DNA of 64,000 nucleotides from Microbispora hainanensis (GTDB lineage: Bacteria > Actinomycetota > Actinomycetes > Streptosporangiales > Streptosporangiaceae), in the NCBI RefSeq assembly GCF_036186745.1, contig NZ_CP108086.1:5580001-5644000 (forward strand). The letters are read 5' to 3'. The position numbers and the translations under genes were made by a program. Below the pieces are notes generated by a model. That model did not search any database. It saw only the letters and a program-made list of their open reading frames with translations, and had not been told where the DNA came from. Numbering within the stretch: the first letter of the stretch is position 1; each line of letters begins with the position of its first letter. Below, piece after piece: positions 51,833-64,000 of this stretch.

Positions 51833-53746
51833 ATGGCCAAGGCGGTGGGAATCGACCTCGGCACGACCAACTCGGTCATCGCGACCACCGAGGACACGCA
51901 TCCGACGGTCGTCCCGAACGCCGAGGGGTCGCGTACGACTCCCTCGGTGGTGGCCTTCACGGACCAGGGGGAGGTGCTGGTGGGCCAGATGGCCAGACGC
52001 CAGGCGATCCTCAACCCGAAAGGCACGATCTATTCGGCCAAGCGCTTCATCGGGCGCAAGTTCGACGAGGTGCAGAGCGAGATCAAGGCGGTCTCGTTCG
52101 ACGTCGTGCCGGGCCCGGAAGGCGCCGTGCGGTTCAAGGTGCGCGACAAGCCGTACGCGCCGGAGGAGATCTCCGCCTTCGTGCTGCGCAAACTGGCCTC
52201 GGACGCCGGGAAGTTCCTGGGGGAGAAGGTCACCGAGGCCGTCATCACGGTGCCGGCGTACTTCAACGACGCGCAGCGGCAGGCCACCAAGGACGCCGGC
52301 AAGATCGCCGGCCTGGAGGTCCTGCGCATCATCAACGAGCCGACCGCGGCGGCCCTGGCGTACGGCCTGGACAAGAAGGGCAGCGAGACCGTTCTCGTGT
52401 TCGACCTGGGCGGGGGCACCTTCGACGTCAGCATCCTCGACATCGGCGAGGGCGTCATCGAGGTCCGCGCCACCTCGGGCGACACCCACCTGGGCGGCGA
52501 CGACTTCGACCGGCGCATCGTGGATCACCTGGCCGACGAGTTCCACAAGGAGCAGGGCATCGACCTGCGCCGCGACCCGCAGGCACTCCAGCGGTTGTTC
52601 GAGGCCGCGGAGAAGGCCAAGGTGGAGCTGTCGGCGGTCACCCAGACGCAGGTCAGCCTGCCGTTCATCACGGCCGACGCGACCGGCCCCAAGCACCTGA
52701 ACACCACGCTCATGCGCTCGACCTTCGAGCAGATCACGCACGACCTGCTCGAACGCTGCCGGGGCCCGGTGGAGCAGGCCATGGCCGACGCGAAGCTGAC
52801 GACGAACGACATCGACGAGGTGATCCTCGTCGGCGGCTCCACCCGCATGCCGGCCGTGCAGCAGCTCGTGCGGCGGCTGACGGGCAAGGACCCGAACATG
52901 ACGGTCAACCCGGACGAGGTCGTGGCCGTCGGCGCGGCCGTCCAGGCGGCCATCATCAAGGGCGAGCTGAAGGACGTCGTGCTGCTGGACGTCACGCCGC
53001 TGTCGCTCGGCGTCGAGACGCTCGGCGGCGTGATGACGAAGATCATCGAGCGGAACACCACGATCCCGGCCCGCCGTACGGAGACGTTCAGCACCGCGGA
53101 GGACAACCAGTCGGCCGTGGACATCGTCATCCTGCAGGGCGAGCGCGAGCGCGCCGCGGACAACCGGGTGCTCGGCCGCTTCCGGCTGGAGAACATCCGG
53201 CCCGCCCCGCGCGGGGTGCCGCAGATCGAGGTCACCTTCGACATCGACGCCAACGGCATATTGAACGTCTCCGCCAAGGACAAGGACACCGGCGCCGAGC
53301 AGCGCATCACGATCAGCGAGAGCTCCAACCTGGACAAGAGCGAGATCGACCGGATGATCGCCGAGGCGGAGCGGCACCGCACCGAGGACGCGCAGCTTCG
53401 TGCCGCGATCGACGCCCGCAACGAGCTGGACTCCGCCGCCTACCAGGTCGAGCGCCGGCTGTCGGAGCTGGGCGACGCCGTCCAGGTGCACGAGAAGGCG
53501 CGGGCCGAGCAGCTGATCATGGACGCACGTCAGGCGATCAAGGAGGAGGCGCCCATAGACCGGCTGCGGAGCCTGACAGCGGAGCTGCAGCAGGTTTACC
53601 ACGGCCTCGGTATGACGGCGTCCGCCGCCTCCGGCCAGACCCAGGGACAGCCCCAGGGCCAGGCGCAGGGACAGGCGCAGTCCGCCTCGGGCGGGTCGGA
53701 CGAGGACGTCATCGACGCCGAGTTCACCAGCCCCAACAGCCCGTGA
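51833..53746 (+). CDS. dnaK: Hsp70 chaperone DnaK
   Basis: 637 residues from ATG 51833 (AGGAGGGGGATGAGG upstream). Actin-like ATPase with [39 protein letters not shown] and [19 protein letters not shown]. The substrate domain begins [20 protein letters not shown], and the tail is Gln/Gly-rich. It folds and protects proteins with GrpE and a J-protein. The tail ends [10 protein letters not shown], close to the usual EEVVDAEF-type end. This is likely a second, stress-cluster copy, because HspR and full-length DnaJ are absent. Confidence 0.97.
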   Translation: MAKAVGIDLGTTNSVIATTEDTHPTVVPNAEGSRTTPSVVAFTDQGEVLVGQMARRQAILNPKGTIYSAKRFIGRKFDEVQSEIKAVSFDVVPGPEGAVRFKVRDKPYAPEEISAFVLRKLASDAGKFLGEKVTEAVITVPAYFNDAQRQATKDAGKIAGLEVLRIINEPTAAALAYGLDKKGSETVLVFDLGGGTFDVSILDIGEGVIEVRATSGDTHLGGDDFDRRIVDHLADEFHKEQGIDLRRDPQALQRLFEAAEKAKVELSAVTQTQVSLPFITADATGPKHLNTTLMRSTFEQITHDLLERCRGPVEQAMADAKLTTNDIDEVILVGGSTRMPAVQQLVRRLTGKDPNMTVNPDEVVAVGAAVQAAIIKGELKDVVLLDVTPLSLGVETLGGVMTKIIERNTTIPARRTETFSTAEDNQSAVDIVILQGERERAADNRVLGRFRLENIRPAPRGVPQIEVTFDIDANGILNVSAKDKDTGAEQRITISESSNLDKSEIDRMIAEAERHRTEDAQLRAAIDARNELDSAAYQVERRLSELGDAVQVHEKARAEQLIMDARQAIKEEAPIDRLRSLTAELQQVYHGLGMTASAASGQTQGQPQGQAQGQAQSASGGSDEDVIDAEFTSPNSP

Positions 53747-53752
53747 TCCGAC

Positions 53753-54271
53753 ATGACCGAGCGGAACGAGAAAGCACCTCCGGAGCCCCGGCAGGCCGTC
53801 GAGGAACCCGTCGAGGAGCCCATCGAGGAGCCCGTCGCGGAGCAGCTCGCCGAGCTGGAGGACCGGTGGCTGCGCGCCGTCGCCGAGCTCGACAACCTCC
53901 GCAAGCGGGTCGCACGCGACATGGAGCGGCAGCGGATCGACGAGCGCATGCGCGTGGCGGCGGAGTGGCTGCCCGTGGTCGACAACCTCGAACTCGCGCT
54001 CAAGCACGCGGGTGCCGACGCCGGCGCGGTGATCGAGGGGGTCCGGGCCGTCCGCGACCAGGCGGTCGGCGTGCTCGCGCGCCTCGGCTTCCCGCGCAGG
54101 GACGACGTGGGCGCGCGGTTCGACCCCGCCAGGCACGAGGCGGTCGGCACCGTCGCCGTCCCGGACGCCGACCCCGGCACCGTGGTCGAGGTCGTACGGC
54201 CCGGCTACGGCGAGGGCGAGCTGCAACTGCGCCCGGCCGCCGTCGTCGTCTCCACGAAAGCCGGCGAATGA
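53753..54271 (+). CDS. grpE: Nucleotide exchange factor GrpE
   Basis: 172 residues. It has an acidic N-terminal coil ([20 protein letters not shown]), then [20 protein letters not shown] and the beta-domain [17 protein letters not shown] with [20 protein letters not shown]. It exchanges ADP on DnaK. The gene follows dnaK by 6 bp and its stop overlaps the dnaJ start. Confidence 0.94.
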   Translation: MTERNEKAPPEPRQAVEEPVEEPIEEPVAEQLAELEDRWLRAVAELDNLRKRVARDMERQRIDERMRVAAEWLPVVDNLELALKHAGADAGAVIEGVRAVRDQAVGVLARLGFPRRDDVGARFDPARHEAVGTVAVPDADPGTVVEVVRPGYGEGELQLRPAAVVVSTKAGE

Positions 54272-55233
54272 TGGCGGAGCGCGACTTCTACGAGATCCTG
54301 GGCGTGCCGAGAACGGCGAGCCAGGACGAGATCCAGCGCGCCTACCGGAAGCTGGCCCGCACCTACCATCCCGACGTCAACAAGTCTCCCGACGCCGAGG
54401 AGCGCTTCAAGGAGATCTCGGAGGCGTACGCGGTGCTGTCGGACCCCGAGACGCGGCGGCGATACGACGCGTTCGGGCCGGACTTCCGCCGGGTGCCCGA
54501 GGACGTGGACCCTGCGGCGTACGCCCGTGCCCGGGCGGGAGCCGGCGCGAGACCGGGCTGGGCGCGCGGACCAGGCGGGGAGGAGATCCACTTCACCGTC
54601 GGCGAGGGCTTCGAGGGCATCGACCTCGACGACCTGTTCGGCGGCGTCTTCGGCGGGCGCAGGCGTGGCGCGACCGGCCGCGGCTGGGGCCCGGTGCCCG
54701 GCGCCGACCAGGAGGCCGAGCTGCCGCTCACGGTCGAGGAGGCCTACCGCGGCGGCCGGCGGACCATCACGATCCCCGGCCCGGGCGGCGGGCGGACCCT
54801 CCAGGTGGACATCCCGCCCGGGGTGACCGACGGCCAGCGGATCCGGCTCGCGGGCCAGGGCGGCGCGGGCAGCGGCGGCGCCAAGGCCGGCGACCTCTAC
54901 CTGATCGCGCGGATCGCCGACCACCCGCGCTACCGCGTGGAGGGGCGCGACATCCATGTCCGCCTGCCGCTGACGCCGTCGGAGGCCGCGCTGGGGGCGA
55001 CCGTCGCGGTGGACACGCCGGGTGGGGAGGCGAAGGTCAAGGTGCCGCCGGGCACCTCGTCCGGGCGCCGCCTGCGGCTGCGCGGGCAGGGCATGCCGAA
55101 CCCGCGGGGCCGGCCCGGAGACCTGCTGGCCGAGGCCCGGATCATGGTGCCGCCCAAGCTCAGCGACGAGGAGCGCCGCCTGTACGAGCAGCTGGCCAGG
55201 GTCTCGACGTTCAACCCGAGGAGCCGGTCATGA
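54268..55233 (+). CDS. cbpA: CbpA-type DnaJ without zinc fingers
   Basis: 321 residues. The J domain [20 protein letters not shown] with the HPD motif (TYHPDVN) is followed by a Gly-rich linker and two beta-sandwich substrate domains ([20 protein letters not shown] and [20 protein letters not shown]). The four CxxCxGxG zinc repeats of DnaJ are absent, as in CbpA (type II). It stimulates DnaK ATPase. ATG 54268 and 54271 are equivalent starts. Confidence 0.94.
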   Translation: MMAERDFYEILGVPRTASQDEIQRAYRKLARTYHPDVNKSPDAEERFKEISEAYAVLSDPETRRRYDAFGPDFRRVPEDVDPAAYARARAGAGARPGWARGPGGEEIHFTVGEGFEGIDLDDLFGGVFGGRRRGATGRGWGPVPGADQEAELPLTVEEAYRGGRRTITIPGPGGGRTLQVDIPPGVTDGQRIRLAGQGGAGSGGAKAGDLYLIARIADHPRYRVEGRDIHVRLPLTPSEAALGATVAVDTPGGEAKVKVPPGTSSGRRLRLRGQGMPNPRGRPGDLLAEARIMVPPKLSDEERRLYEQLARVSTFNPRSRS

Positions 55234-55528
55234 CCTATCCGCTCGTCCGGCTCGCCCGGGTCCACGTCGGTCACCTGGACCTGGAGTCGTTCTCCCGGGC
55301 CACGGGACTGCACCCGGAACTGGTGCGCCGCCTGGTGGCGCTCGGGCTGATCGACACCTGCCCCGGCCTGCCGGGCGGCCTGTGCTTCCCGCCCGCCCAG
55401 GTCGCCGCGGCCGGGCGCCTTCAGCGCCTGCGCGCCGGACTCGCCGTCAACTACGCCTCCCTCGGCCTCGTGACCGACCTTCTGGACCGAATCGCGGAGC
55501 TGGAGGCGGCTCTGCGTACCCGTACGAG

Positions 55529-55556
<28 letters not shown>
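55230..55556 (+). CDS. cbpM: CbpM-like modulator, MerR-type fold
   Basis: 108 residues starting [20 protein letters not shown], then [20 protein letters not shown] and [20 protein letters not shown]. It is a MerR-like helix-turn-helix core followed by a short coil, as in CbpM, the partner that restrains CbpA. The start overlaps the cbpA stop (ATGA). HspR is the alternative reading, but the protein lacks the HspR C-terminal tail and no HAIR site is found. Confidence 0.8.
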
Positions 55557-58165
<2,609 letters not shown>

Positions 58166-58168
58166 CCG

Positions 58169-58612
58169 ATGCCGCCGAAGGTCGCGGAATCGAGCGTCGT
58201 CCGGTGCCCGCACTGCGGCCGCAACAACCGCGTGCCGCGGGCGGGTGCCGGAGTCCCGCGCTGCGGCGAGTGCCGCGAATCGCTGCCCTGGGTGGTTGAC
58301 GCGGGGGACGAGGACTTCGCCGAGGTCGCCGAGGCGGCGCCGATTCCGGTCGTCGTCGACTTCTGGGCGTCCTGGTGCGGACCATGCCGCATGGTGAGCC
58401 CGGCGCTCCACCAGGTCGCCACCGAGCTGGCCGGGCGGATCAAGCTGGTGAAGGTGAACATCGACGAGGCACCGGAAACCTCGCGGCGCTTCGGCGTGCA
58501 GGCCGTCCCGACGCTCGTTGTGATGAAGCAGGGGAAGGTCGTGGCCCGGCGGGCCGGGGCGGCGCCGGCACCCGTGTTGCGGGAGTGGGTCGGCGATGCG
58601 CTGGCCGGATGA
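58169..58612 (+). CDS. trxC: Thioredoxin 2-type protein with N-terminal zinc ribbon
   Basis: 147 residues. Two CxxC pairs (RCPHCGRNN and RCGECRES) form a zinc ribbon, followed by a thioredoxin domain with WASWCGPCRM (about residues 67-74) and the cis-Pro loop VQAVPTLVVM. TrxC-type thioredoxins reduce disulfides under oxidative stress, and the zinc ribbon releases metal on oxidation. It follows clpB by 3 bp and overlaps the flavoprotein gene by 17 bp. Confidence 0.94.
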   Translation: MPPKVAESSVVRCPHCGRNNRVPRAGAGVPRCGECRESLPWVVDAGDEDFAEVAEAAPIPVVVDFWASWCGPCRMVSPALHQVATELAGRIKLVKVNIDEAPETSRRFGVQAVPTLVVMKQGKVVARRAGAAPAPVLREWVGDALAG

Positions 58613-60266
58613 GCTGGTCGAGACCCCCGACCTGCAGGGGGCCTACCCTCGGCTGAGCGAGGCGCAGATCCAGGCGCTGTCCGCCTGCGGCGAGCGGCGG
58701 TCGGCCCGCCGGGAGGACGTTCTGTTCGCGGAGGGCGACCCGTGCGTCGCCTTCTTGGTCGTCCTGGCAGGCAAGGTCGCGGAGGTCAAGGGATACGGAT
58801 TCGACGATCAGGTGATCGGCATCCACGGGGCCGGCCGGTTCCTGGGCGATCTCAACGTGCTCACCGGCCAGGCCGGCTTCATCACGGCCGTGGTGGCGGA
58901 GGACGGTGAGGCGCTCGCCGTGCCCGCCGAGGAGCTCCGCCGGTTGGTCACCGAGGACGAGACGCTGGGCGATCTCGTCCTGCGCGCCTACCTGATTCGC
59001 CGCTCGATGCTCATCGGGCTCGGGGCCGGCTTCCGCATCATCGGCTCCCGCTACTCGCCGGACTGCCGGCGGCTGCGTGAGTTCGCGGCCCGCAACCGGC
59101 TGCCGCACCGGTGGATCGACCTGGAAGAGGACACCGACGTCGAGAGCCTCCTGCAGCGGATGGGTCTCACTCCGCAGGAGACCCCGTTCGTGATCTGGCG
59201 CGGTGAGAAGGTGCTGCGCAATCCGACGAACGCGGAGCTGGCCAAGTTGATCGGCCTGCCGGCGCCCGCGCCGCGGGAGAGCGGCTGGGACCTGCTCGTC
59301 GTCGGAGCCGGTCCGGCGGGGCTGGCCGCGGCGGTGTGCGGCGCCTCGGAGGGCCTCACGACGATCGTCCTCGACAGCGTGGCGACGGGCGGTCAGGCGG
59401 GCACCTCGTCGCGGATCGAGAACTACCTCGGCTTCCCCGCCGGGCTCTCCGGCGGCGAGCTGGCCGAGCGGGCGGAGATCCAGGCCCGCAAGTTCGGCGC
59501 GCAGTTCTCCATTCCGGCCGAGGCGTGCACGCTCCAAGAGCAGGAAGGCCATCACGTGGTCACCGTGAAGGAAGGGGCGGTGATCCAGACGCGGGCGCTG
59601 CTCATAGCGACGGGCGTCCGGTACCGGAAACTCGACGTGCCCGACCTGGAGAGGTTCGAGGCGACCAGCGTCTACTACGCGGCCACCGCGTTCGAGGCAC
59701 AGATGTGCAGCCGGGACCCGGTCGTCGTCGTGGGCGGGGGCAACTCGGCCGGCCAGGCGGCACTGTTCCTCGCCCAGCACGTCGCCTCCGTCCGCCTGCT
59801 CGTACGCGACGACGCGCTGACCAGGAACATGTCCCGCTATCTGGCGGTCGAGATCGAACAACACCCCGGCATTCAGGTGATGCTGAACACCCAGGTCCGG
59901 CGGCTGGTCGGGGAGCAGACGCTCGAGGCGGTCGTCGCCGAGGACAACGTGACCGGGGAGCGGTTCACCCTCGAGGCCCGCGCGATGTTCGTCTTCATCG
60001 GTGCGGAGCCGTACAGCCGGTGGCTGGCCGACGAGGTCGCGCTCGACTCCCGGGGATACATCCTGACCGGGCTGGACGCCGCTCGCTCCGGCAGGAAGGG
60101 CGTACCCGACTCCGCCGGCCGGCCGTTCCCGCTGGAGACCAGCAGAGCGGGTGTGTTCGCGGCCGGCGACGTGCGGAACGGGTCGATCAAACGGGTCGCG
60201 TCGGCCGTCGGCGAGGGCGCGATGGCCGTGCGCCTCGTGCACGAACACCTTCAGCTGAGGGGCTGA
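58596..60266 (+). CDS. cNMP-binding domain fused to a thioredoxin-reductase-like flavoprotein
   Basis: 556 residues. An N-terminal cyclic-nucleotide-binding fold (DPCVAFLVVLAGKVAEVKGY, GRFLGDLNVLTGQ) is followed by a thioredoxin-like linker (PFVIWRGEKVLRNPTNAELA). A TrxR-like domain comes last: DLLVVGAGPAGLAAAVCGAS, GGQAGTSSRIENYLGFPAG and VVVVGGGNSAGQAALFLAQH. The redox CxxC expected in SYCATCDG is replaced by VYYAATAF, so classical thioredoxin reduction is unlikely. It may be a redox sensor or ferredoxin-linked reductase. Confidence 0.88.
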   Translation: MRWPDELVETPDLQGAYPRLSEAQIQALSACGERRSARREDVLFAEGDPCVAFLVVLAGKVAEVKGYGFDDQVIGIHGAGRFLGDLNVLTGQAGFITAVVAEDGEALAVPAEELRRLVTEDETLGDLVLRAYLIRRSMLIGLGAGFRIIGSRYSPDCRRLREFAARNRLPHRWIDLEEDTDVESLLQRMGLTPQETPFVIWRGEKVLRNPTNAELAKLIGLPAPAPRESGWDLLVVGAGPAGLAAAVCGASEGLTTIVLDSVATGGQAGTSSRIENYLGFPAGLSGGELAERAEIQARKFGAQFSIPAEACTLQEQEGHHVVTVKEGAVIQTRALLIATGVRYRKLDVPDLERFEATSVYYAATAFEAQMCSRDPVVVVGGGNSAGQAALFLAQHVASVRLLVRDDALTRNMSRYLAVEIEQHPGIQVMLNTQVRRLVGEQTLEAVVAEDNVTGERFTLEARAMFVFIGAEPYSRWLADEVALDSRGYILTGLDAARSGRKGVPDSAGRPFPLETSRAGVFAAGDVRNGSIKRVASAVGEGAMAVRLVHEHLQLRG

Positions 60267-60295
60267 GGCCCACGCGGGGAGGAAGGGGACTGGCG

Positions 60296-60748
60296 ATGGC
60301 AGAAGTGATGGCGGTGCCGAGGTTCGAGCGGTTCTTCAGGAAGGCGGCGGGCCTCGACGTCGACAAGGAGGATCTCCGGCGCTACAGCGACTTCGTGAAC
60401 CAGAAGCTGTACGACCTGCTGGTGATCGGCGAGGCCCACGCGAAGGCGAACGTCCGGGACATCATCGAGACCTGGGACCTGCCCATCACCAAGGGCCTCC
60501 AGGAGAGCATCCACCGGTTCCGCGACCTCGACGAGGACATCGAGCTGAAACCGATCCTGGAGCAGCTCGCGGCGTTGCCCCCGCTCGACCTGTCCATCGG
60601 CGAGGAGGTGACGAAAAGGCTGCCCGAGATCGCCGGCGGGCTGTCGCTGGCGCTGGCGCGCACGTTCACCATCCTCGATCCCGGCCTGAAGAATCCGAGG
60701 ACCGAGCAGTGGGAACGCGTGATCCGCGTTTTCGAGCTGCTTCTCTAG
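60296..60748 (+). CDS. DUF1931 histone-fold protein
   Basis: 150 residues from ATG 60296 (GGAGGAAGGGG upstream). VPRFERFFRKAAGLDVDKED, RRYSDFVNQKLYDLLVIGEA and ANVRDIIETWDLPITKGLQE form one histone-fold unit, with a second related helical unit behind. This matches DUF1931, whose solved bacterial members are histone-fold doublets. It may bind DNA or protein. It lies in a conserved-looking stress operon, so a role in nucleoid protection is possible but unproven. Confidence 0.85.
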   Translation: MAEVMAVPRFERFFRKAAGLDVDKEDLRRYSDFVNQKLYDLLVIGEAHAKANVRDIIETWDLPITKGLQESIHRFRDLDEDIELKPILEQLAALPPLDLSIGEEVTKRLPEIAGGLSLALARTFTILDPGLKNPRTEQWERVIRVFELLL

Positions 60749-60761
60749 AAGCGAGGACATC

Positions 60762-61913
60762 ATGAAGGCAGTCGTATACGAAGGACCCCGGCAGGTCGGT
60801 GTCAAGAACGTGCCGGACGCGCGGATAGAGATGCCCACCGATGTTCTGGTCCGCGTCACCACGAGCAACATCTGCGGGTCGGACCTGCACATGTACGAAG
60901 GCCGGACCGACCTGGAGCCGGGCCGTGTCCTCGGCCACGAGAACCTCGGCGAGGTGGTCGAGGTGGGGCCGGGAGTGGTACGCGTCCGCGTCGGCGACAT
61001 GGTCTGCGTGCCGTTCAACGTCGCGTGCGGCTTCTGCGCCAACTGCGAGAGCGGCCTGACCGCCTTCTGCCTCACCACCAACCCGGAGCCGGGGGTTGAC
61101 GGGGCCGCTTACGGCTTCGCGGACATGGGCCCGTACAACGGCGGCCAGGCCGAGCTGCTGCGCGTGCCGTTCGGCGACTTCAACTGCCTTGTCCTGCCGG
61201 ACGACGCGCGGGAGAGGCAGACCGACTACGTCATGCTGGCCGATATCTGGCCCACCGGCTGGCACGCGACCCAGCTCGCCTGTGTGCAGGCCGGCGACTC
61301 GGTCGTGATCTACGGGTCGGGGCCGGTCGGCCTGATGGCCGCCTACTCCGCGATGTTCAAGAGCGCGGGCATGGTGATGGTCGTGGACCGCCACCCGGAC
61401 CGGCTGGCCAAGGCCGAGGAGATCGGGGCGATCCCGATCGACGACTCCAAGGCATCGCCGGTCGACCAGGTCATGGAGCTCACGCACGACAGGGGCGCCG
61501 ACCGGGGCTGCGAGTGCGTGGGCTACCAGGCGCACGACCCCCAGGGGCACGAGCATCCCAACATGACGCTGAACAACCTCGTCAAGTCGGTGAGGTTCGC
61601 CGGGACGATCGGGGTCGTGGGCGTGTACATCCCCACGGATCCCGGCAGCCCCGACGACCTCTACAAGCAGGGCGAGATCGCCTTCGACTACGGGATGTTC
61701 TGGTTCAAGGGCCAGACCATGGGCAACGGTCAGTGCAACGTCAAGAACTACAACCGGCAGCTCTGCACCCTCATCCACCAGGGGAAGGCCCGGCCGTCGT
61801 GGGTCGTCTCACACGAGCTGAATCTGGACGACGCGCCCGGCGGCTACGAGCACTTCGACCGGAGGGATCCCGGCTGGACCAAGGTCGTCCTGCATCCCGC
61901 CGGCATCGGCTGA
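60762..61913 (+). CDS. Zinc-dependent alcohol/formaldehyde dehydrogenase
   Basis: 383 residues. Catalytic zinc ligands lie in TSNICGSDLHMYEGR and RVLGHENLGEVVEVG. The structural zinc lobe is CGFCANCESGLTAFC, and the Rossmann motif is VVIYGSGPVGLMAAYSAMFK. The pattern GPYNGGQAELLRVPFGDFNC and the family length fit glutathione-independent formaldehyde dehydrogenases. It oxidises aldehydes with NAD, possibly detoxifying stress products. It lies 13 bp after the DUF1931 gene. Confidence 0.9.
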   Translation: MKAVVYEGPRQVGVKNVPDARIEMPTDVLVRVTTSNICGSDLHMYEGRTDLEPGRVLGHENLGEVVEVGPGVVRVRVGDMVCVPFNVACGFCANCESGLTAFCLTTNPEPGVDGAAYGFADMGPYNGGQAELLRVPFGDFNCLVLPDDARERQTDYVMLADIWPTGWHATQLACVQAGDSVVIYGSGPVGLMAAYSAMFKSAGMVMVVDRHPDRLAKAEEIGAIPIDDSKASPVDQVMELTHDRGADRGCECVGYQAHDPQGHEHPNMTLNNLVKSVRFAGTIGVVGVYIPTDPGSPDDLYKQGEIAFDYGMFWFKGQTMGNGQCNVKNYNRQLCTLIHQGKARPSWVVSHELNLDDAPGGYEHFDRRDPGWTKVVLHPAGIG

Positions 61914-61971
61914 CCCTCCCGTCGCGGCCGCGGGCCTCGCGGTCCGCCATGGAGGTGAGGGGGGACGCGCC

Positions 61972-62439
61972 ATGCGCATGCCGGACGCCCGCTGGCTCAA
62001 GCAAAGGCTGCACGACGCCTTCAACAGGCACGATCTGGACGAGGTGATCCAGTGTCACAGTCGGGACGCGGTCCTGGTGACCCCGGCGGGCGTCGCGGAG
62101 GGACACGAGCAGATCGCCTCTTACTACGAAGATCTGTTCAGGGGCTTCCCCGACATGCGCATTACGGTCTGGCACACCGTCCTGTGCGCCGATCCGGCGG
62201 TGACCGAATGGCTGCTCACCGGCACCCACGCCGGGCCCTTCCTGCTGCCCGGGGGCCAGGTGCTGGAACGAACCGGCCGCCATGTCGCCATCCGGGGCAC
62301 CAGCACCTGTTCGGTGGGCAACGACAGGATCATCAGTCACCGCATCTACTTCGACCAGCTGGAGCTTTACAGCCAGCTCGGCGGGCGCCTCGTCTTCGAC
62401 GAGCGGCCGCCGTCGCGTGAGCGGTGGGCGGAGGGGTGA
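61972..62439 (+). CDS. SnoaL/NTF2-like protein
   Basis: 155 residues: LKQRLHDAFNRHDLDEVIQC, YYEDLFRGFPDMRITVWHTV and RIISHRIYFDQLELYSQLGG. It is an NTF2-like cone fold of the SnoaL polyketide-cyclase-like group, common as a small binding protein or isomerase. No catalytic set can be assigned. It continues the stress operon. Confidence 0.82.
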   Translation: MRMPDARWLKQRLHDAFNRHDLDEVIQCHSRDAVLVTPAGVAEGHEQIASYYEDLFRGFPDMRITVWHTVLCADPAVTEWLLTGTHAGPFLLPGGQVLERTGRHVAIRGTSTCSVGNDRIISHRIYFDQLELYSQLGGRLVFDERPPSRERWAEG

Positions 62440-62442
62440 GCG

Positions 62443-62640
62443 ATGCCGGCAGACGACATGGGCGACACGGTGACGGTCGAGCTGTTCTTCCAGTGCAGGC
62501 ACGACGTCGTCAGCGAGGAGATCCGGGTTCCACGGGCCGACTGGGACAAGATGAGCGCGGGCCAGCGCGACGCGTACCTGGCCGACCGCGTCGACGCGCT
62601 CGTGTGCGCGAACTCCAGCGCCGGTTGGAGGGAGATCTAG
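62443..62640 (+). CDS. Small conserved hypothetical protein
   Basis: 65 residues (MPADDMGDTVTVELFFQCRH ... CANSSAGWREI), starting 3 bp after the SnoaL-like stop. The paired Cys and His suggest possible metal binding. No named family is recognised. Tight spacing makes it a real gene of the operon. Confidence 0.65.
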   Translation: MPADDMGDTVTVELFFQCRHDVVSEEIRVPRADWDKMSAGQRDAYLADRVDALVCANSSAGWREI

Positions 62641-62658
62641 GAGTGGGGTAGGGCGAGC

Positions 62659-64000
62659 GTGGGCGGCATGGCGACCAGGACCAGGGACAGGGTCCGTTCC
62701 TGGCTCCTGGAGGGGCTTCAGCACGAGGACGTGATGCCCGCCGGGCCCCACGTGATGGAGGCGCCGCACAGGCGGCATGCCTGGTGGCGGGTCATGTGCC
62801 TCACCGGTCTCGACTACTTCTCCACCCTCGGCTACCAGCCGGGGATCGCCGCGCTGGCGGTGGGCCTGCTGTCGCCCGTCGCGACGTTGTTCCTCGTCGC
62901 GCTGACGCTGTTCGGCGCGCTGCCGGTCTACCGGCGGGTGGCGGTGGAGAGCCCGTACGGCCAGGGCTCGGTCGCCATGCTCGAACGGCTCGCTCCGAGG
63001 TGGTGGGGCAAGCTGTTCGTCCTGGTGCTGCTCGGGTTCGCGGCCACCGATTTCGTGATCACGATGACGCTGTCGGCGGCCGACGCGGCAGCGCACATCC
63101 TGGAGAACCCCTTCGTGCCGCGTGCCCTCCAAGGGCACCAGATGGCCGTGACGCTCGGCCTGCTGGCGCTGCTCGGCGGCGTGTTCCTGATGGGCTTCAG
63201 CGAGGCGATCGGCCTCGCCGTCGTCCTCGTGGGCGTCTACCTGTCGCTCAACGTCGTGGTGGTGACGGCAGCCGTGCTCCATCTCGCCGACCGGCCCGTC
63301 CTGTTCGCCGGCTGGAAGCAGGCTCTGCTGTCCTCGCACGGCGGGCCGGCGTCGATGGTGCTGCTGTCCCTGCTCGTCATGCCCAAGCTCGCCCTCGGCC
63401 TGTCCGGGTTCGAGACCGGGGTGGCCGTCATGCCGCTGATCAAGGGGGATCTGCCGGGACGGATCAGGGGAGCCAAGAGGCTGCTGACGACGGTGGCCCT
63501 GGTCATGAGCGTCTTCCTGATCGCCAGCAGCTTCGTCACGAGCGTGCTGATCCCGTCGCGGGAGTTCCGGGAGGGCGGCAGGGCCGACGGCCGGGCCCTG
63601 GCGTACCTGGCTCACGCCTACCTCGGGAACGGGTTCGGCACGCTGTACGACGTGAGCACGATCGCGATCCTGTGGTTCGCCGGCGCCTCCGCGATGGCGG
63701 GCCTGCTCAACCTCGTTCCCCGCTACCTTCCCCGGTATGGCATGGCCCCGGACTGGACGCGGGCGGTCCGGCCGCTCGTCCTGGTCTTCACGGCGGTCGC
63801 GTTCGCCATCACCGTGATCTTCCAGGCGAGCGTGACGGCGCAGGGCGGGGCGTACGCCACCGGAGTCCTCGTGCTGATCCTCTCGGCGGCCGTCGCGGTC
63901 ACGGTCTCGGCCCACCGGCGCCGCAGGCGCGCGGCGGCGGCGTACGCGGCCATCACCCTCGTCCTGATCTACACGCTGGTGGCGAACGTGATCGAGCGGC
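62659..64000 (+). CDS. APC-superfamily permease (3' end outside window)
   Basis: From GTG 62659 (ATG 62668 also possible) the frame is open to the window end, about 447 residues so far. It starts with a soluble stretch ([20 protein letters not shown]), then [20 protein letters not shown] and many hydrophobic segments, including [20 protein letters not shown]. The [14 protein letters not shown] and [12 protein letters not shown] motifs resemble amino-acid/polyamine permeases seen in stress clusters. Substrate unknown. Confidence 0.82.
   Translation, partial: MGGMATRTRDRVRSWLLEGLQHEDVMPAGPHVMEAPHRRHAWWRVMCLTGLDYFSTLGYQPGIAALAVGLLSPVATLFLVALTLFGALPVYRRVAVESPYGQGSVAMLERLAPRWWGKLFVLVLLGFAATDFVITMTLSAADAAAHILENPFVPRALQGHQMAVTLGLLALLGGVFLMGFSEAIGLAVVLVGVYLSLNVVVVTAAVLHLADRPVLFAGWKQALLSSHGGPASMVLLSLLVMPKLALGLSGFETGVAVMPLIKGDLPGRIRGAKRLLTTVALVMSVFLIASSFVTSVLIPSREFREGGRADGRALAYLAHAYLGNGFGTLYDVSTIAILWFAGASAMAGLLNLVPRYLPRYGMAPDWTRAVRPLVLVFTAVAFAITVIFQASVTAQGGAYATGVLVLILSAAVAVTVSAHRRRRRAAAAYAAITLVLIYTLVANVIER

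Overview
The window is high-GC, actinomycete-type DNA with dense overlapping operons, frequent GTG starts and purine-rich ribosome binding sites. The protein repertoire (TldD/TldE with a SPASM radical SAM enzyme, CbpA/CbpM chaperones, SARP regulator remnants) suits a filamentous actinobacterium, perhaps of the Streptosporangiales. That placement is an inference and no rRNA gene is present to test it.

Region 1 (1-15.0 kb) is a mobile or accessory block. It opens inside a very large RHS/YD-repeat protein ending in a HINT domain and a GIY-YIG nuclease toxin, followed at once by a DUF4259 protein that is the likely immunity factor. Next come an IS982-type relic, a tyrosine recombinase with a dif-like inverted repeat just upstream, an IS3-family element, and a complete IS256-family element with an 8-bp target duplication. 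A lower-GC stretch then carries three separate PD-(D/E)XK nuclease-like genes and a small membrane-anchored protein. The block ends at the 3' part of a tRNA-Pro(GGG) with its terminator, which looks like an attachment-site scar.

Region 2 (15-32.5 kb) holds arsC and a PiT phosphate transporter, then the most interesting locus of the window. This is a compact candidate RiPP cluster: OPT transporter, 44-residue Cys-containing precursor, SPASM radical SAM enzyme, ArsM-like methyltransferase, TldD, TldE, FAD oxidoreductase and M3-like metallopeptidase. A convergent M1 aminopeptidase, an ArsR repressor with the CxC metal motif and a COG0523 GTPase follow. A nearly identical 16-bp inverted repeat lies upstream of both the OPT gene and the GTPase gene, which suggests one metal(loid)-responsive regulon.

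Region 3 (32.2-39.0 kb) is an arsenic-resistance locus: a broken GNAT gene, MFS transporter, two flavoproteins (one ArsO-like), two ArsR repressors, ACR3 efflux permease and a second arsC. Repeated operator-like sequences lie in its divergent promoters. Region 4 (39-41.8 kb) is a PadR regulator with a 28-bp perfect palindrome facing a DUF2306-like membrane gene. A second, apparently identical IS256 copy with a 9-bp target duplication interrupts that gene.

Region 5 (42-49 kb) is a decay zone: frameshifted SARP, PPOX-like, VOC, LysR, SDR, integrase, transposase and MFS remnants, interspersed with intact MarR regulators, an FAD monooxygenase and a DUF1330 protein. Region 6 (49.3-64 kb) is orderly. 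It contains an aldo/keto reductase, then a plus-strand stress cluster: DUF2267, dnaK-grpE-cbpA-cbpM-clpB, zinc-ribbon thioredoxin, a cNMP-domain flavoprotein, a DUF1931 histone-fold protein, zinc alcohol/formaldehyde dehydrogenase, a SnoaL-like protein, a small conserved protein and an APC permease cut by the window end.
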